A stretch of 64,000 bases of DNA, taken from the NCBI GenBank assembly GCA_030537525.1, contig JAUNVU010000001.1, positions 74,142-138,141 on the forward strand, given 5' to 3'. Under the pieces are notes generated by a model. The model had not been told where the DNA came from. It saw only the letters and a program-made list of their open reading frames with translations, and did no database searches. The stretch's first letter is position 1. Every line of letters begins with the position of its first letter. Positions 11,687-20,190 of the stretch are shown here, in pieces. Both the position numbers and the translations under genes were made by a program. This DNA comes from Eubacteriales bacterium (GTDB lineage Bacteria; Bacillota; Clostridia; Saccharofermentanales; DTU023).

Positions 11687-13648
11687 CTAATCCAGACTTT
11701 CTAGGATTTCAGCGAGTTTCAAGTAGAGTTCTTCAAGTTCTTCTTCATGGGCTTGTAAGAGGGCATAGTCATGGTAAATTTCGCTAGATTTAGCCGAGCT
11801 GAAAGTTTCTTCCATAAGCTCTTTTTTGAGATTAATCTTATCTAGTCTATCTAAAATTTCACGATCAATGCTTCTGGCCTTTGCCTTAAATTGTCTAAGC
11901 TCAGCTGGGCGCCTTAAAGATTTTGGCAAAAGCCCCAGCTCGGGGCAGAGTTTCAATTCGTTTTCTTTCCAGGATAGTTCAGTTGTGCCGTCCTCTATCA
12001 ACTTTTTTGGCTCAATAGTTTTAGTTTCACTTGGACTATCTCGTTCGGTATTTAGTAAGTGATCTCTATAATCATCCCAGGAATTGTAGTTTCTAAACTC
12101 CCCTTCCTTGAAGCCGATAACCCTGGCCTCTAATTTCTCAATAAAGTGCCTGTCGTGAGAAATTGTGAGGATAGCACCAGAGAAATTACTCAGAGCCTCT
12201 TCTAAAACTTCTTTTGACTTCAGATCCAGATGATTAGTAGGCTCATCTAAGACTAATAGGTCAGGTTTGGTCAGCAGTTTCAGCAGGAGTTTAAGTCTAC
12301 TGCGCTCTCCGCCAGAAAGCTCAATTAATTTTTTAAAAACCTCCTGATCGTAAAAGGCAAAGCGTGCCAGATATGATCTAGCTTCAGTTTCAGAGCTATT
12401 TGGAAAGTGTCTTAAAAACTCCTCGAGAATTGTTATTTGCTCATTATCAAAAAGCACATGTTGATCGAGAGTGGCGTATTTTAGCTTGTCGCCATATTTG
12501 ATTTCAGCGCTGGCCTCTGGTAGTTCTTCAAAAATCGCCTTGATGATAGAAGTCTTACCGCAGGCGTTGGGTCCCGCAATAACAATTCGCTCGCCGACTC
12601 TGACAACAAGATCTAGAGGAGAGAATAAGGGACCATTGCCGTAGTCTATTTTGAGTTCATCGACCTTTAAAAGAACGCGCTCACTCCGCTTGCCATCGAG
12701 TTCTCGTTTGACCTCGAAATTAATCTTGACCTCTGGCCGTTTAGAACGAGTTTCTAATTCCTGAATTTGCTGACTGAGCTTATCTACTCGTTTCTGGCGC
12801 GAGTGGTAGCCTGAGATATTACGATGTGAAAAAAGCGTTTGTGTAATCTCTTGTTCTTTTTTCAATTCCTGTTTCAGCTTGCTGATTTGAGTTCTAAGAG
12901 CGTCATTTTGAGTGTTCTCCCAGCTTAGTCTAGTGGAGTAGTTACCAGTTAATTTGTGTAGCCGATGTCCGACAATGCTTACTGTCGTAGTGGCCACCTT
13001 ATCAATTAAGTGTCGATCATGAGAGACGAAGATCAAGCTGCGATTGTAATTCTTCAAGTATTCTTCAAGCCACTCAACAGCAGCGATATCAAGATGATTT
13101 GAAGGTTCATCGAGGATTAAGACATCAGCTCTTGAAGAGAGGACTCTAGCTAGCTCAGCACGCATGCGCTCGCCACCTGATAAATTTTTCAGCGGCTCAG
13201 TCAGCTTAACTCTGGGCAGCCCGAGTCTCTCCGCATTAGCGTAAAACTCATCAAGTGCATCATAGGCGCCCAGACTATTGAATTTAGCAGTAGCCTGATC
13301 GTAGGCAGGGAGCAGCTGTGACTGGCCTGCGGCAATTAAATCGCTTAGTTCATGAATTTTGGCTTCAACGATTTTCGTTGGATGCAAGTCCAAGGCGCAA
13401 GACTCTAATATATCGGGATTGAGCTGTTGGGCGAGATACTCAAAGACAATATTGTTGGCCCATTTAACTGCAGGCTTAGCCTGATCGCCTGTTTCCTGTC
13501 CGACTAAAATCTTTAACAGAGTGGTCTTACCACTGCCATTTGATCCCAATATGGCGACTTTCTCGCCCTCGAGAATTTGCAGGCTCGCAGCTACGAAAAG
13601 AAGGCGGTCCCCATATGATTTGTACAGATTGTCAACTTCTAGAATCAC
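11687..13648 (-). CDS. ABC-F family ATPase
   Basis: This 653-residue soluble protein has two ABC domains and no membrane helices. The first has GSNGSGKTT near 36-44, LSGGERMRAELARVL near 158 and LILDEPSNHLD near 181. The second has GPNACGKTS near 357, LSGGERSRLKLLLKLL and LVLDEPTNHLD near 470. The linker (about 240-310) is charged and helical as in the P-site tRNA interaction motif. A C-terminal charged helical extension covers about 560-653. ABC-F proteins bind the ribosomal E site and either tune translation or protect from antibiotics. Subfamily assignment (house-keeping YdiF/YfmR-like or resistance type) is not possible here. Confidence 0.9.
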   Translation of the reverse strand: MILEVDNLYKSYGDRLLFVAASLQILEGEKVAILGSNGSGKTTLLKILVGQETGDQAKPAVKWANNIVFEYLAQQLNPDILESCALDLHPTKIVEAKIHELSDLIAAGQSQLLPAYDQATAKFNSLGAYDALDEFYANAERLGLPRVKLTEPLKNLSGGERMRAELARVLSSRADVLILDEPSNHLDIAAVEWLEEYLKNYNRSLIFVSHDRHLIDKVATTTVSIVGHRLHKLTGNYSTRLSWENTQNDALRTQISKLKQELKKEQEITQTLFSHRNISGYHSRQKRVDKLSQQIQELETRSKRPEVKINFEVKRELDGKRSERVLLKVDELKIDYGNGPLFSPLDLVVRVGERIVIAGPNACGKTSIIKAIFEELPEASAEIKYGDKLKYATLDQHVLFDNEQITILEEFLRHFPNSSETEARSYLARFAFYDQEVFKKLIELSGGERSRLKLLLKLLTKPDLLVLDEPTNHLDLKSKEVLEEALSNFSGAILTISHDRHFIEKLEARVIGFKEGEFRNYNSWDDYRDHLLNTERDSPSETKTIEPKKLIEDGTTELSWKENELKLCPELGLLPKSLRRPAELRQFKAKARSIDREILDRLDKINLKKELMEETFSSAKSSEIYHDYALLQAHEEELEELYLKLAEILESLD

Positions 13649-13706
13649 TGTCCCATCATAGTGGAAGCCAGAGAATTACTCAATCTTCAAATTTGGCGGC
13701 AAGGGC

Positions 13707-13735
13707 TTGCAGAGCAAATTCACTCGTGTTATCAT
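13707..13735 (+). promoter_or_regulatory. Promoter of tRNA-Gln
   Basis: TTGCAG (13707-13712) and TATCAT (13730-13735) are 17 bp apart, 22 nt before the tRNA. The region is also upstream of the divergent ABC-F gene at 13648. Confidence 0.55.
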
Positions 13736-13757
13736 TCAGTCTGTCGTCAAGACACAT

Positions 13758-13831
13758 AGCCGAATAGTGTAACGGTAGCACACCTGACTCTGACTCAGTT
13801 AGCCTAGGTTCGAATCCTAGTTCGGCTGCCA
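13758..13831 (+). tRNA. tRNA-Gln (anticodon CTG), CCA encoded
   Basis: The 7-bp acceptor AGCCGAA/TTCGGCT, D arm GTGT-AACGGTA-GCAC, anticodon loop CTCTGAC and T arm CTAGG-TTCGAAT-CCTAG are all present, followed by discriminator G and encoded CCA. The anticodon CTG reads the Gln codon CAG. The first pair of the anticodon stem is a C-T mismatch. A terminator follows 7 nt later, so the tRNA is transcribed alone. Confidence 0.92.
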
Positions 13832-13837
13832 AATGAG

Positions 13838-13867
13838 ACCCCAGTAGCTAAGCTTCTGGGGTTTTTG
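13838..13867 (+). terminator. Rho-independent terminator after tRNA-Gln
   Basis: A 7-bp stem (ACCCCAG at 13838-13844 with CTGGGGT at 13856-13862) is followed by a T-rich run. From here to 14039 there is only the symporter promoter and a small hairpin (CAGAGT/ACTCTG at 13994-14013) in its leader. Confidence 0.9.
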
Positions 13868-13952
13868 TTTTTTTATAGTCAACTTTTTATTTTTCTCTGA
13901 GATTATTAAATGGGGGATAGAGTGATAGAACACAAGAAGACTTGAAAGATTA

Positions 13953-13981
13953 TTGATTTGGCCAAGACAGCTTGCTAGAAT
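13953..13981 (+). promoter_or_regulatory. Promoter of the alanine-type symporter gene
   Basis: TTGATT (13953-13958) and TAGAAT (13976-13981) are 17 bp apart. The leader of about 50 nt contains the 6-bp hairpin at 13994-14013. Confidence 0.5.
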
Positions 13982-14039
13982 TTTAACAGACTTCAGAGTA
14001 CGTCTCGACTCTGAACAGGGGATAAGAAAGAGGTAAGAG

Positions 14040-15416
14040 ATGTTAGAATTCATCAATAGTATAGATAGCGTACTGGGTGGCATCATTCTAATTGTCATGC
14101 TATTTGGCTGCGGTATCTTCTTCACCATCGCCCTGAGAGGGGTTCAATTCCGCTATTTCTTCAAGGCCTTTAAATTAATGTTTACAGGCTCAGGACGTCA
14201 GGAAGAGGGAGGTCTGTCCTCATTCCAGGCTCTATCAACGGCAGTAGCGGCACAAGTTGGTACAGGTAATGTGGGAGGCGTGGCCACAGCCATTGCAACT
14301 GGTGGACCTGGTGCTATCTTCTGGATGTGGATAACTGCAATCCTTGGCATGCCAACGATTTTTGCTGAAGCTGTTCTTGCTCAGGCATATCGTCAGCGCA
14401 AGGATGGCATCCTAGTCGGTGGTCCCGCCTATTATATTTCCAGAGGTCTTGGGCAGAAGAACAGGACATTAGGTAAAGTACTGGCAGGTATTTTTGCTGT
14501 AGCAATCATCCTGGCCTTGGGTTTTGCTGGCAATATGGTGCAAGCTAACTCGATATCACTGGCCGTAAATAATTCATTTGGTATTCCCAAATGGGTAATT
14601 GGTGCCTTTCTCGCAATCTTAGCTGCGAGTATTTTTATTGGTGGTGTCAAGCGTATTGGCCGTTTTGCTGAACTCGTAGTCCCATTCATGGCAGTAGTCT
14701 ACATCATTGCTGCCATTGTACTTTTGTTTAAGTTTAGGACACATATAGGAACAGCTTTCGGAGAGATCATCCATGGTGCCTTTAACCCTACTGCCGCGGC
14801 AGGTGGTTTCGCTGGTGCTGTAGTGCGCCAGGCGATACGTCTAGGTGTGCAGCGTGGTCTATTCTCCAATGAAGCTGGTATGGGTTCAACTCCTCATGCT
14901 CACGCCGTGGCAAATGTCAATCACCCAGCCGAGCAGGGCTTAATTGCTTTCTGCGGTGTTTTCATCGACACAGTACTAATTTGTTCTGCTACCGCTTTGG
15001 CTATTTTGGTCACTGATTCATACAAGGTTGCAGGTCTTGAGAGTGTTGAGATCACTCAGAAGGCATTTGAAACTGGCTTCGGCACGATCGGTGCAAGCTT
15101 ATTGGCCATCTGCTTAACCTTCTTTGCCTTCACGACAATCATTGGCTGGTACTATTTCGGAGAGTCAAATATCGTTTATCTTTTCGGAAATAAGGGCTTA
15201 ATGCCATATCGTGTGCTCGTTATAGCGGCGATAGTCTTTGGTGCTATGACTAAGGTGGAATTGGTTTGGGCTCTAAACGCACTACTAAATAACCTAATGG
15301 TCTATCCAAACGTCATCGCGCTTGTGCTCCTTGCACCTATGGTCATCCATATTTACAAGGATTACAATAAGTGCCTCAAGAAGGGTATAGTTGATTTCAA
15401 TTACGAACAACAATAG
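14040..15416 (+). CDS. Sodium:alanine/glycine symporter family protein (AGCS/AlsT)
   Basis: This 458-residue integral membrane protein has about ten to eleven hydrophobic segments. It carries the AGCS signature region ALSTAVAAQVGTGNVGGVATAI (near 65-85) and downstream family blocks PAYYISRGLG and RGLFSNEAGMGSTPHAHA (near 278-295). AGCS carriers couple uptake of alanine, glycine or sometimes glutamine to Na+ or H+. The gene is monocistronic, with its own promoter and a terminator after it. The exact amino acid cannot be inferred. The SD is AGAGGT, 6 nt upstream. Confidence 0.93.
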   Translation: MLEFINSIDSVLGGIILIVMLFGCGIFFTIALRGVQFRYFFKAFKLMFTGSGRQEEGGLSSFQALSTAVAAQVGTGNVGGVATAIATGGPGAIFWMWITAILGMPTIFAEAVLAQAYRQRKDGILVGGPAYYISRGLGQKNRTLGKVLAGIFAVAIILALGFAGNMVQANSISLAVNNSFGIPKWVIGAFLAILAASIFIGGVKRIGRFAELVVPFMAVVYIIAAIVLLFKFRTHIGTAFGEIIHGAFNPTAAAGGFAGAVVRQAIRLGVQRGLFSNEAGMGSTPHAHAVANVNHPAEQGLIAFCGVFIDTVLICSATALAILVTDSYKVAGLESVEITQKAFETGFGTIGASLLAICLTFFAFTTIIGWYYFGESNIVYLFGNKGLMPYRVLVIAAIVFGAMTKVELVWALNALLNNLMVYPNVIALVLLAPMVIHIYKDYNKCLKKGIVDFNYEQQ

Positions 15417-15440
15417 CCTCCATTTTAATTAAGTGAAAGA

Positions 15441-15469
15441 GCCTGGCCCATATCCCCGCCAGGCTTTTC
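15441..15469 (+). terminator. Rho-independent terminator after the symporter gene
   Basis: GCCTGGC (15441-15447) pairs with GCCAGGC (15458-15464) and is followed by a T-rich tail. Confidence 0.88.
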
Positions 15470-15501
15470 TTTATTTGATAAACTAATGCTGGAGGTAGTT
15501 C

Positions 15502-16182
15502 ATGCAGAGAATATTTATAGTAGAAGACGACTTTGACTTAGCTGACGGAATGGCTGAATTTTTAATCAAGGAAGGCTATGCAGTTGACTATTGTCGCGAC
15601 TTCGAAAATGTTGAGAGGGCTGTCGATGAATTTTCACCAGACCTACTATTACTCGATTTAAATCTCCCTGAATTTACTGGCTATCATTGGTGTTCACAGC
15701 TTCGCTCTAAAAGTCAGATACCGATCATGATCATTTCGGGCAACACGGAAGATATCCGTCAAGAAATTGCCCTTGAATTAGGTGCTGATGACTATCTGGA
15801 GAAGCCGTTTTCTCTTTCTTTATTACTGGCAAAAGTTAAGGCCCTGCTGAGAAGAAGTTATGTTTACGAGTTAGGAGACAAGAAGACACTCTCACATCTT
15901 GGTTTAGAGCTTAATCTCGCAGCTGCCACAGTCGCCTACGAGGGTAGACAGGAGGAGTTATCTCAAAATGAATTGCGGATAATGGCCATGCTCTTAGAGG
16001 CGGCTGGTAATTATGTCAGCAGTGAGAAATTGGTTGAGTCTTTATGGGGTCAGAGTGATTTCGTTTCGGAAAATACTTTGGCTGTTAATATCTCAAGGAT
16101 TCGAAAGAAAATCTTGAAGCTTACCACGAATATCAGTGTGGTAAATCGCAAAGGAATAGGCTATGCAGTTCAGAGAGTGTAA
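15502..16182 (+). CDS. BceR-like response regulator (OmpR family)
   Basis: This 226-residue protein has a receiver domain (1-120) with acidic pocket residues VEDD at 7-10, the phosphoacceptor Asp52 in LLLLDLNLP and Lys101 in YLEKPF. The C-terminal winged helix (about 130-224) ends with the RKGIGYAV block of OmpR-type regulators. It is followed by a kinase with the intramembrane-sensing layout and a Bce-type transporter, so it should be the BceR counterpart. It is expected to bind a TnACA-N4-TGTnA box; one is found at 17161-17174. GGAGGTAG precedes the ATG. Confidence 0.93.
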   Translation: MQRIFIVEDDFDLADGMAEFLIKEGYAVDYCRDFENVERAVDEFSPDLLLLDLNLPEFTGYHWCSQLRSKSQIPIMIISGNTEDIRQEIALELGADDYLEKPFSLSLLLAKVKALLRRSYVYELGDKKTLSHLGLELNLAAATVAYEGRQEELSQNELRIMAMLLEAAGNYVSSEKLVESLWGQSDFVSENTLAVNISRIRKKILKLTTNISVVNRKGIGYAVQRV

Positions 16183-17188
16183 ATTTGAGCGAAAGAGATA
16201 TTTTAGAATGAGATCGGGCCTCATTGCTTTTCTATGTCTCTTAGGAGTGGTCTTTTATATTTTCCTCTGGATTCTGCGAGTCCCAAGCGAAGCGGCTATT
16301 TACTTCAGCTTGGTTTACTTGCTTTTTGCTGTTTTGTACATAGCAGTGGATTATTATCTTACGAGAAGACAGTATCTCGCGATAATGAATTTTTCGAAAG
16401 ATTTTAACTGGCAGCATCTGCAAAATATTCGAGCTATTGACAATCTCAATTTAGGGCTCCTCTATGAACTCTTATATGAGCGTGAAGCAAGACAGAAGGT
16501 AGTAGTAGAGGTCAAGGCAAATGAGCGGCGTTATCGAGATTACTTTAGCCTCTGGCTGCATCGAATCAAGAATCCTCTGGCTGTCTTGCGTATTCAAAAC
16601 GAATTACAGAGTAGTCCTCGTCAAGAGATCATTGAGCGCAATCTAATAGCAGTCGAACGTTACGTTGGCCTGGCTTTTGCCTATGTCAAGATGCAGGGAG
16701 CTGAAGATGATCTCGACTTACGTAATTTTGAATTAAAGGAGTTAGTAGAGTCAGTAATTAAGAGGCTTGCCGACTATCAGCAGATGCAAGCTGTGACTCT
16801 TAAGCTTAGTCTAGAACCCACAGCTGTGCTAGCTGACCAGAGCCGGCTCGCAGTCGCCCTCGAGGAATTTTTAAATAATGCCTATAAATACGGTCGTGGA
16901 GGACAAGTCGTGCTTGACTTGAAAAACTACATTTTAGAAATCTCCGATGAGGGCCCAGGGATGTCTGAAGTAGAAATGGAAAAAGTCGGACGCTTCGCTT
17001 ATAGTGCGGCAAAGATTGAAAAACAAAGCGAGTCTACGGGCTTAGGCTTATATTTGGCAAAAGTCTTCCTCAGCGACCTGAACGTCGGCTACGATCTGGG
17101 ACGTTCTGAGAGCGGCGGACTCAAGGTGACCTTGGATTTGAGCTCGCTTAAGGCCGATTCTTACAAGAATGTAAGTATTCACGACTGA
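16163..17188 (+). CDS. BceS-like intramembrane-sensing histidine kinase
   Basis: This protein of up to 341 residues has two predicted membrane helices (about 19-38 and 45-66) joined by only a few residues, so there is no extracellular sensor domain. This is the hallmark of BceS-type kinases, which read out their transporter's activity. The DHp H-box is WLHRIKNPL with His133. The ATPase domain has NNAYKYG (N box), DEGPGMS (G1) and STGLGLYL (G2). The ATG at 16163 has AAAGGA 7 nt upstream and overlaps the response regulator by 20 nt. ATG 16208 would give a 326-residue protein and is also plausible. Confidence 0.9.
   Translation: MQFRECKFERKRYFRMRSGLIAFLCLLGVVFYIFLWILRVPSEAAIYFSLVYLLFAVLYIAVDYYLTRRQYLAIMNFSKDFNWQHLQNIRAIDNLNLGLLYELLYEREARQKVVVEVKANERRYRDYFSLWLHRIKNPLAVLRIQNELQSSPRQEIIERNLIAVERYVGLAFAYVKMQGAEDDLDLRNFELKELVESVIKRLADYQQMQAVTLKLSLEPTAVLADQSRLAVALEEFLNNAYKYGRGGQVVLDLKNYILEISDEGPGMSEVEMEKVGRFAYSAAKIEKQSESTGLGLYLAKVFLSDLNVGYDLGRSESGGLKVTLDLSSLKADSYKNVSIHD
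17161..17174 (+). promoter_or_regulatory. Candidate BceR-type binding box (TTACA-N4-TGTAA)
   Basis: A perfect 5-bp inverted repeat TTACA-AGAA-TGTAA matches the TnACA-N4-TGTnA pattern described for BceR-like regulators. It lies in the last codons of the kinase gene, 101 nt before the transporter start, the place expected for a separate bceAB promoter. A possible -10 (TACAAT) is at 17229-17234. Confidence 0.6.
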
Positions 17189-17274
17189 TAGTCAGCTTAG
17201 ATAGAAGAATAAGGTTCTCCGCGGCTAATACAATAGGTGTAGATTAATTGCTAAGGCAGAGAAAGGATCTAGCC

Positions 17275-18036
17275 ATGGAGAATATTCTAGAACTAAGAGA
17301 AGTCCAAAAGGATTATAGAATACGAGGTCAGCAGAATGTGCTACCCGTCTTACGAGGTGTCAATTTAAGAGTCGCCCCTGGCGAATTCGTCGTCATCATG
17401 GGTGAGTCGGGTTCTGGTAAGACGACGCTTCTAAATATGGTCGCAACCCTCGACCAGCCAAGTGCTGGTCAGATCTTGTATGAAGGTAGCGACATTTCCA
17501 GACTGAATAATAGCGAACTTTCTACTTTTAGAAGGCAGAAGCTCGGTTTCGTCTTTCAAGATTACAACCTACTTGATCAATTTGATATCGCAGATAATAT
17601 ACGCCTTCCGATGATCCTTGAACGGATGGAGAGTGGTGAGCGTGAGCGCCGTCTACAGCACTTCATGCGGGCGCTGCGCATTGAAAATAAGGCGGACAAA
17701 TATCCCTACCAGCTATCTGGTGGTGAGCGTCAGAGAGTAGCCATTGCTCGCGCACTCGTGATGCAACCACTGCTCCTGCTGGCAGATGAGCCAACAGGCG
17801 CTCTAGATTCCCGCAATGCCGACCACCTATTAGAACTCTTCGAGGGTCTCAATAACAGCGGTCAAACTATTCTGATGGTTACGCACTCCATTAGAGCAGC
17901 AGCCCACGGTAAGCGCGCCTTGTTTTTAAAGGATGGCCGTATCTACTACGAGCTCTATAGAGGTAAGCAGTCAGTAAGTGAATTTAGAGAAAAGATTGCC
18001 GAAGCTATGGCTCTGCTCGACAGACAAGGAGTCTAG
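17275..18036 (+). CDS. Bce-type ABC transporter ATP-binding protein (BceA-like)
   Basis: This 253-residue ATPase has Walker A GESGSGKTT near 43-51, Q-loop VFQDYNLL, signature LSGGERQRVAIARAL near 143-157 and Walker B LLLLADEPTGALDS near 163-176. It is of the LolD/MacB type that pairs with FtsX-like permeases. With the next gene it should form the peptide-antibiotic sensor and resistance transporter read by the kinase upstream. ATG 17275 has GAAAGG about 8 nt upstream; an in-frame TTG at 17248 lacks an SD. Confidence 0.93.
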   Translation: MENILELREVQKDYRIRGQQNVLPVLRGVNLRVAPGEFVVIMGESGSGKTTLLNMVATLDQPSAGQILYEGSDISRLNNSELSTFRRQKLGFVFQDYNLLDQFDIADNIRLPMILERMESGERERRLQHFMRALRIENKADKYPYQLSGGERQRVAIARALVMQPLLLLADEPTGALDSRNADHLLELFEGLNNSGQTILMVTHSIRAAAHGKRALFLKDGRIYYELYRGKQSVSEFREKIAEAMALLDRQGV

Positions 18037-18037
18037 C

Positions 18038-20131
18038 ATGAGTAAGATTCGACTATATTTCAACCTGGCCAAGCGCAACTTCGCCGCCAATAAGCGCTTG
18101 AATGTGCCCTTGATCCTGGCAGCTTCGACTCTAATCCTGGTCTATGCCGTTTTAAACTCGAAGGTCGCCTCCTGGGACAGTGGCACACAGCGCCTCATCG
18201 CCACGCTTGGTAGCATTATCATTTTGGTATTTGCGTTTATTTTCATCAGCTTTGCTAGATCTTTCATCTTGAAACAGAGAAGTAAGGAGATGGGCCTCTA
18301 CGCCACCTTAGGTCTTGGCAAGGGTGAGTTCATTGCCATCTACTTCATCGAGCTAGTCTTTACCCTGATCTGCTCTCTCGTGGTCGGTATCTTGCTTGCC
18401 TTGCCGTCTATCCCACTGGCTAATTACCTCTTACAGAGGGTGGTAGACTTGCCATTGAAGCTCAGCTGGGGATTTTCAATGGACGTGGTTATCGAGATCA
18501 TCATCCGCTTTTCAATAGTCTTTGTCTTGGGCTTTATTCCAGAACTCAGAAAGTTACTCGTCTATACCCCGAAGCAGCTATTTGAACGGGATCAGCCAGT
18601 ATTTCGTGAGTTTAAAGGCAGACCAATCCTCTTCGTATTGGGAGTTGGCTTACTCGGTGGCGCCTACTATCTCTCATCAGTTATCGGAGATGCCGATAAG
18701 GATATAGTGATTGGTGCCTTTCTCTTCATGTTGGCAGTTATCATGGTCATCGTGGGTACTTATCTATTCTACTTAGCTGTAGTGCCAGCGGTGTTAAAAT
18801 TTCTGAAAAATCGCGATAGTTACTATCACAAGCCTGAAAACTTCATCAAGATCTCAGCCTTGTTATCGAGACTCGTAGCTCATGCGAGAGGCCTGGCTGA
18901 CATTACCATACTCTCCTGCATGATTCTTATGACCATGTTCGTCACAATTCACACCTTCCGGCAGCGACCCGAGGCCACTTGGTCAGAACTAGACGATCTA
19001 GGTTTATACTGCTACTCCTATGGTGTAAAAGGTGAGGAAGATCTAGAGGTAGATAGTCAGGCTCACAGGGCCTTGATGAAGGAAAAGGGCCTAGAGTTCT
19101 TGCTTAAACCGCAAGACAGTAAAAAGGCCGTTGAACTTACGAAAAACACTGTAGCCAAAGTCCACGACATTCCTGAATTTGAGGTCAAACCCCTAAACTC
19201 CCTGATTCTGAACGCCGAAGGCGAGAAGTTCTACCTAGTGCTAAATGAGGATTTAAACAAATTCTTCGGCGAACAGAAGTATCAAGGTTCAGGTTACTTT
19301 GGCAATTTCAGCACCCTCAAATTCCATACAAAAAAGTTTGCGAAAATTGCTAATCTGCAGGTAGCGGAGCTGGAGAGGCAGATACCAGATAGCAAGTCTT
19401 CATACGGCTTCGGTAAACTCTATCTCCATGTGCCGAAGGATCAGCTTGAGGAAACACTAGACCGCTTCTTGGCAGAAGGTCAGTTAGTGAATCAAATGGG
19501 CTTCAACACGGCGCTCAATATCGTACCAAAGTCGGCAACTGAGTTTAGCGTCGATGAGCTCAAGAGTATTCTGGGACAGCTCACTAATGAGGATATATCT
19601 GCCTGGCACAAGGCCTTACCAGGAGGGTATAGAATCTCTTCAATCTATCCCAACTCAGACAAGATTGACCATCACCAGATGAAGATCTATATGGCGGCTT
19701 TCCTCTATCTCGGTATTATCTGCTCACTGACCTTCTTTGTCGGCTTGTCCGTCATCAGTTGGTTCAAGCAGTATTCTGAGGCTGAAGTGGAGCGTTCAAG
19801 AGTGCAGATCATGGAAGAAATTGGTCTGCCAAAGAAGATCATCAGAAAATCGGTAAACAGCCAAATCTATTGGTTATTCCTGCTGCCACTATTTGTGGCC
19901 TATGTGCACTGCCTCTTTGGCTATTCTTACATCAAGCAACTGTTTAGCAAGATTTTCTATCTGACCGTTGACAATTACATTCTCAGAGGCTTGTGGCAGT
20001 CCTTCCTAATTGCTGCTGGTATCCTCTTTGTCGGCTATTTCTTAATCTACAAGCTGGCCACCAAAGCTTACTGGCGCAGTCTCCAGATCAACCGAGATCA
20101 GATTTTCGTCAAGAATTGGCGCGAACGCTAG
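18038..20131 (+). CDS. Bce-type ABC transporter permease (BceB-like, FtsX domains)
   Basis: This 697-residue permease has ten predicted membrane helices: about four near 15-170, then helices near 200-300, and three at the C-terminus (about 555-580, 620-645, 650-675). Between about 315 and 545 is a large extracytoplasmic domain without hydrophobic segments, as in BceB, which binds lipid-linked peptide complexes. FtsX-type segments flank it (FARSFILKQRSKEMGLYATLG early, EAEVERSRVQIMEEIG late). ATG 18038 lies one base after the BceA stop with AAGGAG 6 nt upstream. The likely ligand is a cell-wall-active peptide such as bacitracin, but specificity is not readable. Confidence 0.92.
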   Translation: MSKIRLYFNLAKRNFAANKRLNVPLILAASTLILVYAVLNSKVASWDSGTQRLIATLGSIIILVFAFIFISFARSFILKQRSKEMGLYATLGLGKGEFIAIYFIELVFTLICSLVVGILLALPSIPLANYLLQRVVDLPLKLSWGFSMDVVIEIIIRFSIVFVLGFIPELRKLLVYTPKQLFERDQPVFREFKGRPILFVLGVGLLGGAYYLSSVIGDADKDIVIGAFLFMLAVIMVIVGTYLFYLAVVPAVLKFLKNRDSYYHKPENFIKISALLSRLVAHARGLADITILSCMILMTMFVTIHTFRQRPEATWSELDDLGLYCYSYGVKGEEDLEVDSQAHRALMKEKGLEFLLKPQDSKKAVELTKNTVAKVHDIPEFEVKPLNSLILNAEGEKFYLVLNEDLNKFFGEQKYQGSGYFGNFSTLKFHTKKFAKIANLQVAELERQIPDSKSSYGFGKLYLHVPKDQLEETLDRFLAEGQLVNQMGFNTALNIVPKSATEFSVDELKSILGQLTNEDISAWHKALPGGYRISSIYPNSDKIDHHQMKIYMAAFLYLGIICSLTFFVGLSVISWFKQYSEAEVERSRVQIMEEIGLPKKIIRKSVNSQIYWLFLLPLFVAYVHCLFGYSYIKQLFSKIFYLTVDNYILRGLWQSFLIAAGILFVGYFLIYKLATKAYWRSLQINRDQIFVKNWRER

Positions 20132-20154
20132 GTCTTCAACAGAGTGTTAACTTA

Positions 20155-20183
20155 CTCCGCCTCCTGTAAAATAGGAGGCGGAG
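20155..20183 (+). promoter_or_regulatory. 11-bp GC-rich hairpin containing the rsmE Shine-Dalgarno
   Basis: CTCCGCCTCCT (20155-20165) pairs perfectly with AGGAGGCGGAG (20173-20183) around a 7-nt loop. The right arm holds AGGAGG and most of the overlapping GGAGG that would serve rsmE translation from 20191. The hairpin could sequester that SD. It could also work as a weak terminator for the permease gene, since GTTTCTT follows. Confidence 0.7.
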
Positions 20184-20190
20184 GTTTCTT

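Noticed and set aside
20155-20190. The hairpin before rsmE as only a terminator for the BceB-like gene
   Set aside because: The tail is only GTTTCTT with few consecutive Ts, and the right arm holds a good SD for rsmE; both roles were left open but a pure terminator is not supported.
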